Assembly (NCBI GenBank): GCA_030407315.1 | Contig: JALQPE010000617.1 | Location: 1 to 27,067, forward strand | DNA: 27,067 nucleotides | Origin: Asparagopsis taxiformis | Lineage: Eukaryota; Rhodophyta; Florideophyceae; Bonnemaisoniales; Bonnemaisoniaceae | Direction of reading: 5' to 3' | In this document: positions 1-8,777 of the stretch, in pieces | Layout: each line of letters begins with the position of its first letter | How positions within the stretch are numbered: the stretch's first letter is position 1 | Notes under the pieces: model-generated | What the model was told of the DNA's origin: nothing | Databases searched by the model: none | The model's input: the letters and a program-made list of their open reading frames with translations, nothing else | Translations under genes and position numbers: made by a program

Positions 1-104
1 CTCGGTGGACATCTCACCACAACACCTCCGCAGGAAAAGGCTGCAACTCCCTCTAGGGACCAAAGTCTTTCCCAGACACCAACCCCTTCGGGTTCCCCCA
101 CAGG
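1..104 (+). pseudogene. Possible remnant of a retrotransposon polyprotein linker
   Basis: Frame 1 is open from the window edge to about position 104 and reads as a Pro/Thr/Ser-rich stretch (for example TTTPPQEKAATPSRD and SLSQTPTPSGSPTG). This resembles the low-complexity linker between integrase and reverse transcriptase in Copia polyproteins, such as the linker of the complete Copia element in this window near 11640-11800. It stops being coding-like where the proposed Ty3-like LTR begins with TGTGG at 105. Only about 34 codons are visible, so the assignment is weak. It could equally be unrelated sequence. Confidence 0.2.
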
Positions 105-1491
105 TGTGGTGCAATTTAAGTTGGTGGATGGAATCGATGCGAGCGCGCGCGTTTACGTTAGTCCGCAAGCATCCGTTTGAGTTAGTTTAGTAAGCGAGCG
201 TACGCGTGGCGTCTTGATTACGTGTCACGGAGCGTCAATGCGAGCGCGTGCGCGCGTACGTTGCCACGAAACCGCGAGCCGCGCCACGTGTAGCGTTTTC
301 CGCGAATTTCCCTTTATTTCCCTTTTTTGGGTTTTTTATGACGAAAGTCTTTTTCCCAAATATTTCCCTTTTTTTTGCGTGCGAGCGTGCGGCGCCGCGC
401 CGCCGGCCGGCCACACAAGGACAGCCTGTCCCAAGTAAGTTAGCTATTAGTGGTCGCATGGCTTCGCACCCTACCAATAAACAGTCAGCACTTTCGCAGC
501 TACGAGTTAAGCGTTGAGCGCGTCGCGAGGACCGATTGCGTTACGACGTTGCGTCCGGATTGCTCACGATCGCCGACGTACGTGCGCGCGCGCCGCGTTT
601 ACCGACCGTCGAATTGCGTCGCACCGCGAGACCGCACGTTGCGTCGCATACCGCTAGGCCAGGGATTTACGACCCCTGCGTGGATCGTGTTGAGCTCGAG
701 TTTACTCGGTGATCTCACCCTGAGATCACGGCTTGCGCCGGCCCGCGAATCCCGTGTTGCGATCGACCCTGCGCGTTCCGCCGTTGTACCACCCGATCGC
801 CTCCGCGACCGAGCGCCGTGCGAAACGCAAGTTCACGAGCGCGTTACGGTTCAACACGCCCTGACAAGGCAAGCGATTCTAGAACTCTCTTAGTGACCGC
901 CATCCCGGCTGGTCCTACAACTGGTCTCTCGACCTAGAATTGCGCGAACCGACGTGCGAACTCAGCGAAGAACAGAAACTCCGCTTGGGGAAACACGGGA
1001 CGCCAAACCTATCGCTTACTCTAATTCCCCCTTTTTCCGTTCGTCGTGCGCGACAGCGAGGGCCATTGACGCGTGCGCGCGTATCGCTATCCCGGAAGCG
1101 GTGCTATAGCCTCTCTGTTTGTATAACTACCCTATCTCTACTACGACGGTTCGCAGCGCGGAACGACGCGATCGAAGACGCAGCGCGTGCGCGCGCTAGT
1201 TCGCAACCCTAACGCGGGTTCGGCGGTGCCGCAAATATTGGGTTCGCGGACGATCGAGACCCGTCTTTGCGCGTTCCGAGCGAGGAAGAAGCCTCCTGCG
1301 AGCGAACTCGTCCCCCTCACCCTTACTACCGCGCGCCCGATACGCAGACAATTTTCGGGAAGCGCTTCCCTTTTACTTGCCAATTTTCGACGCGCCGACG
1401 CGAGATTTTGACGCGCGCCGAATTCCCCTTTCTCCCTTCCCATCATCCCTTTTTCCCTTTTCCTAGGCGACGATCGAACGCGACCGCGCCG
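105..1491 (+). other. Likely 5' LTR and leader of the Ty3/gypsy-like element
   Basis: This GC-rich, CG-dinucleotide-rich stretch precedes the gag start at 1492 and shares the base style of the Ty3-like gag and pol. A TGTGG start at 105 is a candidate LTR edge. I could not fix the LTR end or primer-binding site. TGG runs at about 895-925 (CTGGTCCTACAACTGGTC) are only candidates. T-rich tracts at about 300-375 and 1430-1465 break the GC-rich sequence. Open stretches here have no recognisable protein motifs, so I call no gene. The matching 3' LTR is not in the window, which prevents confirmation. Confidence 0.35.
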
Positions 1492-1751
1492 ATGGATCCC
1501 CCTACGCGCGAGCGATCGAACGCGCCGACCGAACCGCCGCCAGTCGCGTCGCAAACGCACGCAGTCGACGCACTGGTCGCTTCACACATCCCTGACCCTA
1601 CCGCTTCCCCGTGGCCGCCGCTACCGACGCAAGCGCTCGCGAGCATTGACGACGACGCGCAAACGTCCGACGATGGCGCCGCAACGAAGCGCGAGGCCGA
1701 GTTCCGCGTTTCCGACGTGCACGCTACGCCGTCCGCAACGCTTCCGAGCTT
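1492..1751 (+). pseudogene. gag: Ty3/gypsy-like gag, N-terminal part, interrupted by a DNA transposon
   Basis: The ATG at 1492 (MDPPTRERSNAPTEPPP) opens a Pro/Ala/Ser/Thr-rich, probably disordered N-terminus of Gag. After 86 codons plus two bases, the DNA transposon begins at 1752. The rest of gag resumes at 20785. Joining 1751 to 20785, which leaves one copy of the TT target duplication, keeps the frame open and gives a Gag of about 680 residues. Codon use is strongly GC-biased (many CGC, GCG and ACG codons), unlike the transposon that interrupts it. The same frame is open upstream to about 1267, but 1492 is its first ATG. In its present state the gene cannot make a full Gag. Confidence 0.7.
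1750..1751. other. Left copy of 2-bp TT target site duplication of the DNA transposon
   Basis: TT immediately precedes the first base of the left inverted repeat (GAACGCTGG at 1752) and is repeated at 20783-20784 after the right repeat. Two bases alone are weak evidence. Collapsing them to one TT restores the gag frame exactly, while leaving both copies would shift it, so a 2-bp duplication is the simplest reading. Confidence 0.6.
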
Positions 1752-1826
1752 GAACGCTGGTTCCGAGCGGATCAGAATATTATTTTTTGTAATCAGAATG
1801 AAATTTTCTACGTGCTGGCAATGATG

Positions 1827-1884
1827 TGTCACGCATGTCACAATACGCAGTAATTGAGATAGTGATATATAACATTGCGTGACA
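1827..1884. promoter_or_regulatory. Subterminal TGTCACGC motif cluster
   Basis: Within about 130 bp of the transposon end, the octamer TGTCACGC occurs at 1827-1834, a shorter TGTCAC at 1836-1841, and its reverse complement GCGTGACA at 1877-1884. The same cluster is mirrored in the right repeat at about 20650-20707. Clustered short motifs near the ends are typical of transposase-binding regions in cut-and-paste transposons. Binding here is inferred from position only. Confidence 0.4.
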
Positions 1885-1904
1885 TAACAGAACGAGCGCA
1901 GCTG

Positions 1905-1985
1905 GAGACACGTGTCTCTATTGCAGAAAACATTCAATAGACGAATCATGTAGACTGAGATACACATGGAATGTCGTATACGACA
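1905..1985. repeat. Two 14-bp perfect palindromes near the transposon end
   Basis: GAGACACGTGTCTC lies at 1905-1918 and TGTCGTATACGACA at 1972-1985. Both equal their own reverse complements and both are mirrored in the right repeat (about 20618-20631 and 20550-20563). Such dyads suit binding by a dimeric protein, possibly the element's own transposase or ParB-like protein, but no binding information is visible. Confidence 0.5.
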
Positions 1986-2300
1986 CTATGTACACTGGGC
2001 ACTGCAGAGTCTACTACTACATACCCTCAAATCTTGCCTTCTGTGCGCCTCTTCGTTCACTGTGCTGAGCCACTGTAGTGCTAGACAGGCTGTCTCTGTA
2101 TAAACAAGTCTTTGGCGCCTTTCCCCAGATCTACAGATCTATAGGATTGAATAGAAGGGCATGGATCTGTGTGCATCGAGATAAAAGGCTCTTCGCTTCC
2201 CCTTCTCTGAGGAAGGTACGATACCATCATTTAGAAGTGATTGTGTGCCTCAAATTTTCTTTGGACAGCTGCCCGCTCTCTAAATTGCGCTAGGTACCTA

Positions 2301-2336
2301 GAAAATTACCATTAGCACGTGCTAATGGTAATTTTC
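2301..2336. repeat. 36-bp perfect palindrome, left TIR
   Basis: The half-site GAAAATTACCATTAGCAC is followed directly by its exact reverse complement, with no loop, giving a centre of CACGTG. The same 36 bp occurs at 20196-20231 in the right repeat. It could extrude as a cruciform or bind a dimer. It is AT-rich outside the centre. Confidence 0.85.
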
Positions 2337-2704
2337 CAATGACGTGTATGAGAAAGCAGTGTCATCAGGAATAAATTTGAATTGAACGAAAATTTCTTTG
2401 TGACGCACACTGAAAGTATCAAATATTTTTCTGGGAAATTTCAGATTTGGCAGTTTAATTTTGGCCTTGTGCAACACGGAGAGAAATTTTGGCACGGAAA
2501 ATGAGAATGCTATTCAGTACACGGGGAAACGGACTGGATTCTTCCATGAATGTAGTCCACTATGGACTGCTGGGCGTCACATGACTGCTTCAATGTGCTG
2601 GGCTGGAACTCTATTGCGATTTAAGTGATCTAGCAGCGCTAAAATCTTCCTTCCTCTTCACCCTCGCATACGGTCTGACACTGCGGAAGAAATGAACACT
2701 TCCC

Positions 2705-3897
2705 ATGGGAGGTGCACCATCACCATCACTCTGCGATATCGTGCAAGAGAGCCAAGTCGTGAAAACCACATCTCCATTGAACTGTCTCAGATGGAAATCT
2801 TCCTGGTTCTGCAACTCTCATCCCCAGATCCATCCCTCCAGTAAACTATGGGCGATTTCATCCAAAATGATCACGACCACACTGCTGCCAGCTGGTGACA
2901 TACTTAATTTGCGCAAACGACATGACCATTTGGTCATTACGGTCTACAACCTGAATGGTATCCATTGGACCGAACGAATCCTGATTGCATTCTATACTAA
3001 CTACAAAAGATACGTTCTGTGTATGGCTTCTATTGCACTTTGTTCTGCAGAACTGCCATAACGGAAATACTTTCCCATCCAGTACTGTTCGAACAGTTCG
3101 ATCGAACTGAACCATCCAACGTCAGCACGCGCAAATTCACATAACGCACATCAGGGTGCCATGATGTGTTCTTACATAGCAGTACCAAGAAGGGTATCCT
3201 TTATGGGATACCAGACGCATAGAAAGCATATTCCAGGACCGAATATTCTGACGGGATTTGGGATGAGTTCAGCAACTGCTCTGGGTGCCATGGAGTCAAT
3301 TGTGAAATTGTCCATAGTTGGCTACTACTAATTGCATACGCACATTCATTCATGATTTATGCATTGAGTTTAGCAAGAAGATTGAGGCGATTATGTTTGA
3401 AGCGCAACAACATTCATGGTCAGGTTGAAAAATGGGCGTTGTTACATGGTTCAATTGTATAATGGATACCAATGTTCGGGAGTTTACTGAATGAAAATAA
3501 GATTGCAGAAGTCTATATGACTGCTTTTATGTTATATTATCAGCGACGTCTGATGGCCGCATGTGGGTTGGATAGTCTGCAAGGGGAGGGATTCAGTTCG
3601 ATTGTGTCAAGATTGTTCATCGAGATTGAATCGGTAGTGCATTTGTTGTATTGGACTGGCGGAACTCTGATTGAAAATACACAACGCACTGCTGATCCCC
3701 TGTAGATGGCACATGTCATGATAGATATGGTGCTGTTTTGTACCAGCCCAATTCTACATGAAGCGAGTAAGCATACGATCGTGTGCTATGCTAACGGTGG
3801 TTTGTACATACATACATGATACCACCCGGTACTTGCAATCATGGTTTGCTGCATGAAAGTTCTGGTTGCTCTACTAGTCGACTACAGAAAACGTTAG
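2705..3897 (+). pseudogene. TIR-borne long frame broken by stops, left copy
   Basis: This is the left counterpart of the minus-strand frame at 18632-19825. It is open from ATG 2705 for 118 codons to TAA at 3059-3061, then continues in the same frame through the membrane-like segment beginning at about 3162. A single G missing near 3323 (GTTGGCTAC, against GTTGGGCTAC in the right copy) shifts the frame here. After the shift the frame is again open (ATG 3472 to TAG 3703-3705, TGA 3817-3819, TAG 3895-3897). I recognise no domain. It may be a decayed cargo gene or chance open sequence. Confidence 0.3.
3085..3109. repeat. Overlapping palindromes CTGTTCGAACAG and CAGTTCGATCGAACTG
   Basis: A 12-bp palindrome (3085-3096) overlaps a 16-bp palindrome (3094-3109). 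The pair is also present in the right repeat near 19420-19444. They share the GTTCGA core, so together they look like a compound protein-binding site. This is inferred from symmetry alone. Confidence 0.5.
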
Positions 3898-4174
3898 TGA
3901 TGGTGGTGCGAGAGGTTGTGACTATGGCTGAATCATCATTTGACCGAAAATAGAAGCTGTGCAATGAATGCTGAAGGCCTATGGCAATAAGCTGTGCTCA
4001 AGTGTCCCTAGAGGCAGTCTGCATTTTTCAACAGCGCAGTGACTGCCAACAGCTTTCTTCCAGAGGGAGAAACGGGTGCATTCCATTTCAAACGGCCTTA
4101 ATTCGGATGTGCACACTCCAGGAGACCAGGTTTCACATTTGAAGCTACATTAGTTCATCTAGGAAGTCTTCACT

Positions 4175-4551
4175 GAACTCAATCCATATTCCTAGGCACG
4201 GCTTCTATCGTTTTTGGTTCGTATCATATGAAGAAAAACGTAAGATCTTGAAGATCTTGTATGCATTGTGAAAATTGGCTGCTTTAGAATTGTGCTCCAT
4301 GAAGAGTTTCCTGACGCAAAATCTGTTCGTCTGTCAAGAAGAACAGTTGTAGCTGCTCACAGACTAGAGCAATTTATTTCTTGCAATGTGTTCTCCGCAG
4401 TGTTTTTGGAAAAGACCAGAGTGCTCTTAAGACAGAACTTATCATGCGGGAGCTGTGAATCTACTCGGGTGGAATGATCAATGCTATGAAAGAGAGGGTA
4501 AAATTCTCTACTGTTCCTTCAATACGGTTGAGCCACTATCACTGATCATTC
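4175..4551. other. Spacer between left TIR and methyltransferase gene end
   Basis: This 377-bp stretch holds no convincing gene. It contains a short direct repeat of AAGATCTTG at about 4240-4260 and would include the 3' untranslated region and polyadenylation site of the minus-strand methyltransferase transcript. No clear terminator or polyadenylation signal was identified. Confidence 0.5.
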
Positions 4552-6572
4552 TCATCTGATTGGCATCCCAGCAGTAGAAGCTATCTTTGAAATCCCCAAG
4601 CGTGATAATTTTTCATCGGCGCCGGGTGAAGGATAGGGGAAGGCAATGTTAACGCACTCTGGATTGATCCGCAATCTCCAGACAACTACCAAGCATTCAC
4701 CATTTTGGGAAAGTTCTGCAAGGTTGGTGTTATGCAAGATGCGCCGAACGGATTGTTTCTCGTCTGGAGCTGGAAGTGCTACCTGGGCAAGACCTACAAC
4801 CTTCCCTTCAATCAGAAGCTCTGCATCATCCCCTGTACGTAGGTGCTCATAAGCACATAAGTCTTTTGAAATTGAGGATAAATCCATAGGTTTCGGAGGT
4901 ACTGAACTCTCATTGAAAAATTGTCTCTGGGTCTCATCTGTCGCACTCTTCGTGGAATCATTAATCTTCTGCCGTTTTGTAAGAGCACACCTGCCAGGCT
5001 GCTTCACGAAACTGACACTTCTGTCCATCGATAGAGCTTTGGCACGAAGACGTTCGTGTGCTGGACGAAAACACTCCGAATCCATCTCAATACATACACA
5101 AGAACGGTTAGTTTCAAGACAAGCTAATGCAGTAGACATAGTGCCTGCGAAGGCATCCAAAACTGAACCATCTTCCGGACAAAACGTTGTCAGAATTTCA
5201 GTGAGAAGATTGACGTTTTTCTCCTCAACCCTCACTACTGATTTCTTCCCAGGGAACAACAACTTATTTGGAGTCACCGTACATTGGTTATGGCTGAAAG
5301 CCTCCTCCTCAAGTTACATGAAACTCTGTGGTACGGACTCTCGAAGTCTGGAGTAAAGTTTTGTGGATGTGTGCCGTTCTTGCGAGCTACAACAGCATAT
5401 TCGACAAGATTCTGTGGGAATGCTGACAACCTGTGGAACTGTAAACCCTTCATTGACTTGACAATCGTGAATACATGGCTAATCGATTTGAACCCATTCT
5501 CTCGGAGTGCAGTTATCCACTTCTGCATATACCGCACAGAGGTGAAAATGAAAATGTAACCACCCGGTTTCAGGACTCTGAACGAGAACTGCGAAAAGGA
5601 TGACATGTCTTTATCGTCGAGATGGTCCAAATATGTCTTTCCACTTCCGGCGGCATTCGGGTCTAATCCATAGGGAGGATCAGTACATATCATATCAAAA
5701 AGATCATCCCCAGGACTTCTGATGCTCTTCTCATACTGCTGCCATGTAATTTGATGACAGTTTACGCGACTCGACTTCAAAAGATCCTCTGCGTAAGCAG
5801 AGCTTCTCTTTTTTGTATTTACTTCATTGGAAGATTCATCTTTCCCAATGACTGCAAGTTTAGTCTGCAAACGTTCTGAAACCTCTGATGAATGGAACTT
5901 CACTTTGCCTTTCTCGATGAATTTTCCTGCGGGAAAAGGAGTTTCTTCTTGAACTGTAGATGGGTGCATCTGCTGGCCCGGTTTTTTTGCAATATCAGTC
6001 ATATTTGTTTGGTTGTTTGAATCATCTTTGCCATGTACATGTGATTTATGTCTTTGTAAATCACGACAGTGTGTCACATCTTCGCTTTCTTCCTCTTCAG
6101 TTGCTGTACTGATGGGAGTATTCTCGCCTTCGAACAAACGAGTTGTTCCTGCTTCACGGAGTTTTTTGTGTTGTGAATCTGGAGACTTTGCAATAGCTTC
6201 GACAGAGGGATACACTTGTGCTCTGTACTTCGCTTCTTTCAATGGGGCTGAAGACGGGTACAGCTCTTTAAATAAATTCAGCAAGAAGGGAAGAATGTCC
6301 TCATCGTTTCCAGAGTTCAATTCGACTTCTTTGTCAAGCCGGGTGCCTTGTAACAAGTTTGTTCGAACAGTCTGCATATCAGTAGGCCAATTAGAGCTTT
6401 CGAGAAATTTCTCGAACTTTCGAGCCTCGTGCAATGCGCGAGAGGCATTTCTGTATTGCTGTGACACTATAGTATGCTGGACCGGTTTGTACCCTTGGTT
6501 TTGACATATTTCTTTCAACCTGAAAATAGTATTCACCTGGATTTCCTCGCCGTCCGTGTCATCAGCTTTCAT
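4552..6572 (-). pseudogene. Beta-class DNA methyltransferase (N6-adenine or N4-cytosine), frameshifted
   Basis: Two overlapping minus-strand frames encode one methyltransferase. The first starts at ATG 6572 and runs 432 codons to TGA at 5274-5276. It carries catalytic motif IV, DPPY, at residues 298-301 (CTDPPYGLDP), followed by RVLKPGGYIFIF, a typical strand. The second frame (about 5277 to 4552, 241 codons, no ATG at its start) carries the SAM-binding motif I region DAFAGTMSTALACLE and an acidic IEMD strand end. Catalytic motif before SAM motif is the beta-class order. The usual second glycine of FxGxG is replaced (FAGTM). The segment before the break (SAITNV) and after it (TPNKLLFPGKK) read as continuous, so a one-base loss in about 36 nt of overlap is the simplest explanation. 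A short intron, a sequencing error or frameshifting remain possible. N-terminal residues 1-280 and the last 150 or so residues match nothing I know. It follows the ParB-like gene by 26 nt and probably shares its promoter. Confidence 0.75.
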
Positions 6573-6598
6573 GAAGACAGTGGATTGTTTTAACGAGG

Positions 6599-7421
6599 TT
6601 ATGTTGATAAATCAACGAAAACACGGCAGTCAATCCTACTCGAGACGGTTTCTCGGGTGAGATTATCATCTTTGCCGGAGCATACTTCGATTGCTAGTTT
6701 TGGATGTTCCTCATTCATGATTGATCCAATAGCCTCAATAACCGTTCGTGGTAGGCGAGCTGCGGTGGCCGCAATTTGCTTCACGGTACTTTCTTTTGCA
6801 TGAACAGAGCCATCATAAGCAGCCGCAACGTCAGCATAGGTTACTTTTTTGACGTTCTTCTCGCGGCTCAATCTTTCAAATTCTTCACGTAACCCATACA
6901 GTGTGTCATAAAGGGTAGGTTCGACGTAAAATGTTTCAGAGTGCCTAGCATTCTGGGAGCGTGCTAGTTGTTTGAGTGTCAACATTGGATCTCCACCCTT
7001 CAGAAGCATCACAGGCCATCGGAAATCTCCCCAGCGTTCCTCATTGGACTTCATTAGTTCAGCGATTGCGCATTGACGATGCATACCATCGATTATCCCG
7101 AACCATTCCTTATGTGAAGCACTCTTTTCTTTGGCCTCATCTGCGCTTAGGCCTATATTCTTGAAATGATTGAACACGAAGTGGCGATGAACCCCAGTTA
7201 GCTTCATAACAATACCTAGATCTGATCCCGATATGAATCCATTTGTTTCCAAAATAAGCTTCAAGCGTTCCACTCCCGATGTAGAGACCTTTCTGATGTT
7301 TGTCATCGGGATGCATGCCATCGGATTCACTTTAACGTTCACGGCTCCTTCGATAAGGTCTAAAAATCTTGTGGTACTTTGGGCTGTTGAGCGAGAGCCA
7401 ACAGATCGGTGATGTGACTCA
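6599..7421 (-). pseudogene. ParB-like protein, C-terminal part, split by Copia
   Basis: This is the distal 274 or so codons of a minus-strand gene whose first part lies at 13941-14073. It includes a ParB/sulfiredoxin-type region. A likely DNA- or nucleotide-contact strand (CIPMTNIRKVSTSGVERLK) starts at about residue 79 of the joined protein, and the family hallmark DGxHR appears as IDGMHRQCAIAEL with D154, G155, H157 and R158. Later residues (for example YDTLYGLREEFERLSREKN and TYADVAAAYDGS) look like a helical DNA-binding-type region. ParB-like proteins beside DNA methyltransferases are common in phages and mobile elements, where they bind DNA or cut it. A GTG at 7432 inside the Copia LTR is not a real start, because the frame continues into the other fragment once Copia is removed. 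The stop is at 6599-6601, 26 nt before the methyltransferase ATG. Confidence 0.7.
7417..7421. other. Left ACTCA target site duplication of the Copia element
   Basis: ACTCA directly precedes the 5' LTR (TGTTGACTC at 7422) and is repeated at 13941-13945 directly after the 3' LTR. Five-base duplications are usual for Copia integrases. Removing the element plus one copy restores the ParB-like reading frame. Confidence 0.95.
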
Positions 7422-7909
7422 TGTTGACTCACTGAGAATGGGCCTGGTAGGCCTAATTCCGTGAGAAAACTTTGACCCTCGATTTCTCTATGAAGGAGTG
7501 GTCTGAGCGCTCTGAAACCTATCTCATCGTATTCAGCGTGCCCGAATTAGTCGGGTAGCAACTTCTCCGGGGCTCCTACGACACTCCATTACGGAGTAAC
7601 TGGCCTCTGAAGTTTCAATTTGTTTGTCATAGTTTCAATTAGTAATTAGAAATGCCAAGATGGGTTGCCATCATGGCAGAGGGAAAATGTTATGATAAGT
7701 GTACACGTGTGGATGATATGATAGAGAAGCCCACGTGTACCAGATTGGCAGCGGGTGCTTGCTAGGACAGACTGTCAGTGACAGTCTGTCTGGAGCAGCC
7801 TTGAACAGGCTGTCCTTAGCACCGCCGGCGCACCTCGGCGAGAATACAAATTATGTAGTGAGCTCGCAGATTCAGTAAACGCTCGGTAAGCGACCAAACT
7901 TTATCAACA
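7422..7909 (+). repeat. Copia 5' LTR (488 bp)
   Basis: Starts TGTTGACTC and ends TTTATCAACA, the usual TG...CA ends. It matches 13453-13940 base for base on reading. It contains a perfect 12-bp-arm inverted repeat (GACAGACTGTCA, one base, TGACAGTCTGTC, 7766-7790) and a second inverted repeat of GTACACGTG with CACGTGTAC around 7700-7740. These may be regulatory dyads or RNA hairpins. No clear TATA box was assigned. Confidence 0.96.
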
Positions 7910-7928
7910 GGTTATGGGCCCAGTGCGC
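7910..7928 (+). promoter_or_regulatory. Copia primer-binding site for initiator tRNA-Met half molecule
   Basis: GGTTATGGGCCCAG immediately follows the LTR and is complementary to the anticodon arm of eukaryotic initiator tRNA-Met (CTGGGCCCATAACC, with the CAT anticodon in the middle). It is not complementary to a tRNA 3' end. Priming from an internal, cleaved initiator tRNA is known for Drosophila copia and yeast Ty5. The downstream TGCGC may extend the pairing if the host tRNA has GCGCA there. Confidence 0.85.
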
Positions 7929-8130
7929 TCGCTCGGGTCGTTTCTTATTCTCTAGCGCTGCGGTGAGTGTCTCTTTCGCGTCGGCGTGTGTCTTACCTTT
8001 CTCGCCTTGTTTCTTCTCGTTTTGTCTTCTTTCCTGCGCGTCCTCCTGCTCTCGTTCTGCGCCTCCGTGCGCTTTCGCTCGCCTGCGCGTCGCGTTCGTC
8101 GCGCTCCCTCCTGCGGCGCTGCCGTCTTCC

Positions 8131-8274
8131 TCGCCACCCGGCGTCCGTCTCGCCTCGCCACCCGGCGTCCGTCTCGCCTCGCCACCCGGCGTCCGTCTCG
8201 CCTCGCCACCCGGCGTCCGTCTCGCCTCGCCACCCGGCGTCCGTCTCGCCTCGCCACCCGGCGTCCGTCTCGCC
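8131..8274. repeat. Minisatellite, six copies of a 24-bp unit in the Copia leader
   Basis: Six tandem units of TCGCCACCCGGCGTCCGTC plus TCGCC run without a mismatch that I can see. Because 24 is a multiple of three, every frame across it is open and repetitive, which produces long spurious ORFs on both strands. The unit is C/T-rich on the plus strand and may vary in copy number between element copies. Confidence 0.9.
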
Positions 8275-8431
8275 TCGCTGACGCTCGGCGTCCCATCGTG
8301 TCATCTGACTGTCACAGTGACAACATCTACTGCCATCGTGACACAAAAATTCTGTCATCAAGTGACATCTCTTGGAACACATCGGATCATTCGCTGGAGC
8401 TATCTCGCGCCAAATACAAAAATTTATTCCC

Positions 8432-8508
8432 GCTCTCGCTGGGACTCGAACGCACGACCGCGAGATTCCGCGCTGCACAGCACGGCTTAACCGCTGAGCT
8501 ACTGGCCC
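8432..8508 (-). pseudogene. tRNA-like sequence with A and B boxes, antisense in the Copia leader
   Basis: On the minus strand, TAGCTCAGCGG (8501-8491) fits the Pol III A box and CGTTCGAGTCC (8452-8442) fits the B box at tRNA-like spacing. An anticodon-type stem CCGTG/CGCGG can form between them. The T stem has mismatches (GTGCG against CCCAG), the D stem does not close, and the acceptor ends do not pair. This is therefore a decayed tRNA or the head of a tRNA-derived SINE, not a working tRNA gene. It may still recruit Pol III on the strand opposite to the retrotransposon. Confidence 0.45.
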
Positions 8509-8680
8509 ACTTAAGGCCAACATACTGGAATCCACTGCTCCTAATAAAAGACTTGTCTATACCTTTCTCAACTCGGTTCTGCTCTTGTAAGTCAGCAACC
8601 TTGTCCTGATCGGTATAGCATTAATAAGTCACACAACAATAAACTTCTGCATTGGTTGACCTACTCATTCATCTTCAAAA

Positions 8681-8777
8681 GTAAGTTATACCTTTCATCT
8701 TTCGGTCAATTTCAAGGTTTAGACCTTAGTACTGATCGGTATAACTGCTAACCTCTTCTCTCTCTCTATCTCCATAG
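8681..8777 (+). other. Intron whose removal creates the zinc-finger start codon
   Basis: The 97-nt intron starts GTAAGTTATA and ends in a pyrimidine-rich run TCTCTCTCTATCTCCATAG. A perfect branch-site match TGCTAAC lies at 8746-8752, with its branch A 26 nt before the intron end. Exon 1 ends ...TTCAAAA at 8680 and exon 2 starts TGTCTAGTAG at 8778. Splicing therefore makes AAAATGTCT, an ATG with A at -3. Without splicing the downstream ORF has no ATG at all. Confidence 0.75.

Larger units (their letters stand above)
1752..4174 (+). repeat. Left terminal inverted repeat (about 2.42 kb)
   Basis: Reading inward from GAACGCTGGTTCCGAGCGG, this sequence matches the reverse complement of 18355-20782. 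Differences I found are four small indels, each with the extra bases in the right copy: T near 2140, A near 2229, AT near 2422 and G near 3323. They account exactly for the 5-nt length difference. There is at least one substitution (GAAGCG versus GATGCG near 3763). The inner edge is sharp: identity runs to 4174, 4175 differs, and similarity is lost by about 4182. The repeat contains several perfect palindromes near its outer half and a long frame with few stops. Confidence 0.93.
7929..8680 (+). other. Copia 5' leader, exon 1, free of ATG
   Basis: This untranslated leader contains no ATG in any of the three forward frames. The only nearby ATG is inside the primer site at 7914 and opens a 13-codon reading that stops at 7955. 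The leader holds a 24-bp minisatellite (8131-8274), a tRNA-like antisense sequence (8432-8508) and ends at a GTAAGT splice donor. A second GTAAGT at 8587-8592 is an alternative donor. Confidence 0.75.

Noticed and set aside
450..893. 147-codon plus-strand ORF in the Ty3-like leader
   Set aside because: Arg/Pro/Ser-rich translation of a GC-rich non-coding region without any motif; probably LTR or leader.
2611..3115. Minus-strand ORFs in the left TIR (and their plus-strand twins at 19415-19919)
   Set aside because: They are antisense to the longer same-frame track at 2705-3897 and show no domain; their duplication only reflects the TIR.
7422..7432. Apparent ParB-like start inside the Copia LTR
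   Set aside because: It begins with GTG and the frame continues into 13941-14073 once Copia is removed, so it is an insertion artefact.
8131..8274. Short regular repeats as a CRISPR array
   Set aside because: Units are contiguous with no spacers, in a eukaryotic retrotransposon leader.
8432..8508. Functional tRNA gene on the minus strand
   Set aside because: The acceptor stem and D stem do not pair and the T stem has mismatches, so it is listed only as a tRNA-like relic.
7952..8609. Overlapping long ORFs on both strands with SPPGVRLA or GRRVARRD repeats
   Set aside because: They are produced by a 24-bp minisatellite, lack ATG starts on the plus strand and have no domain.
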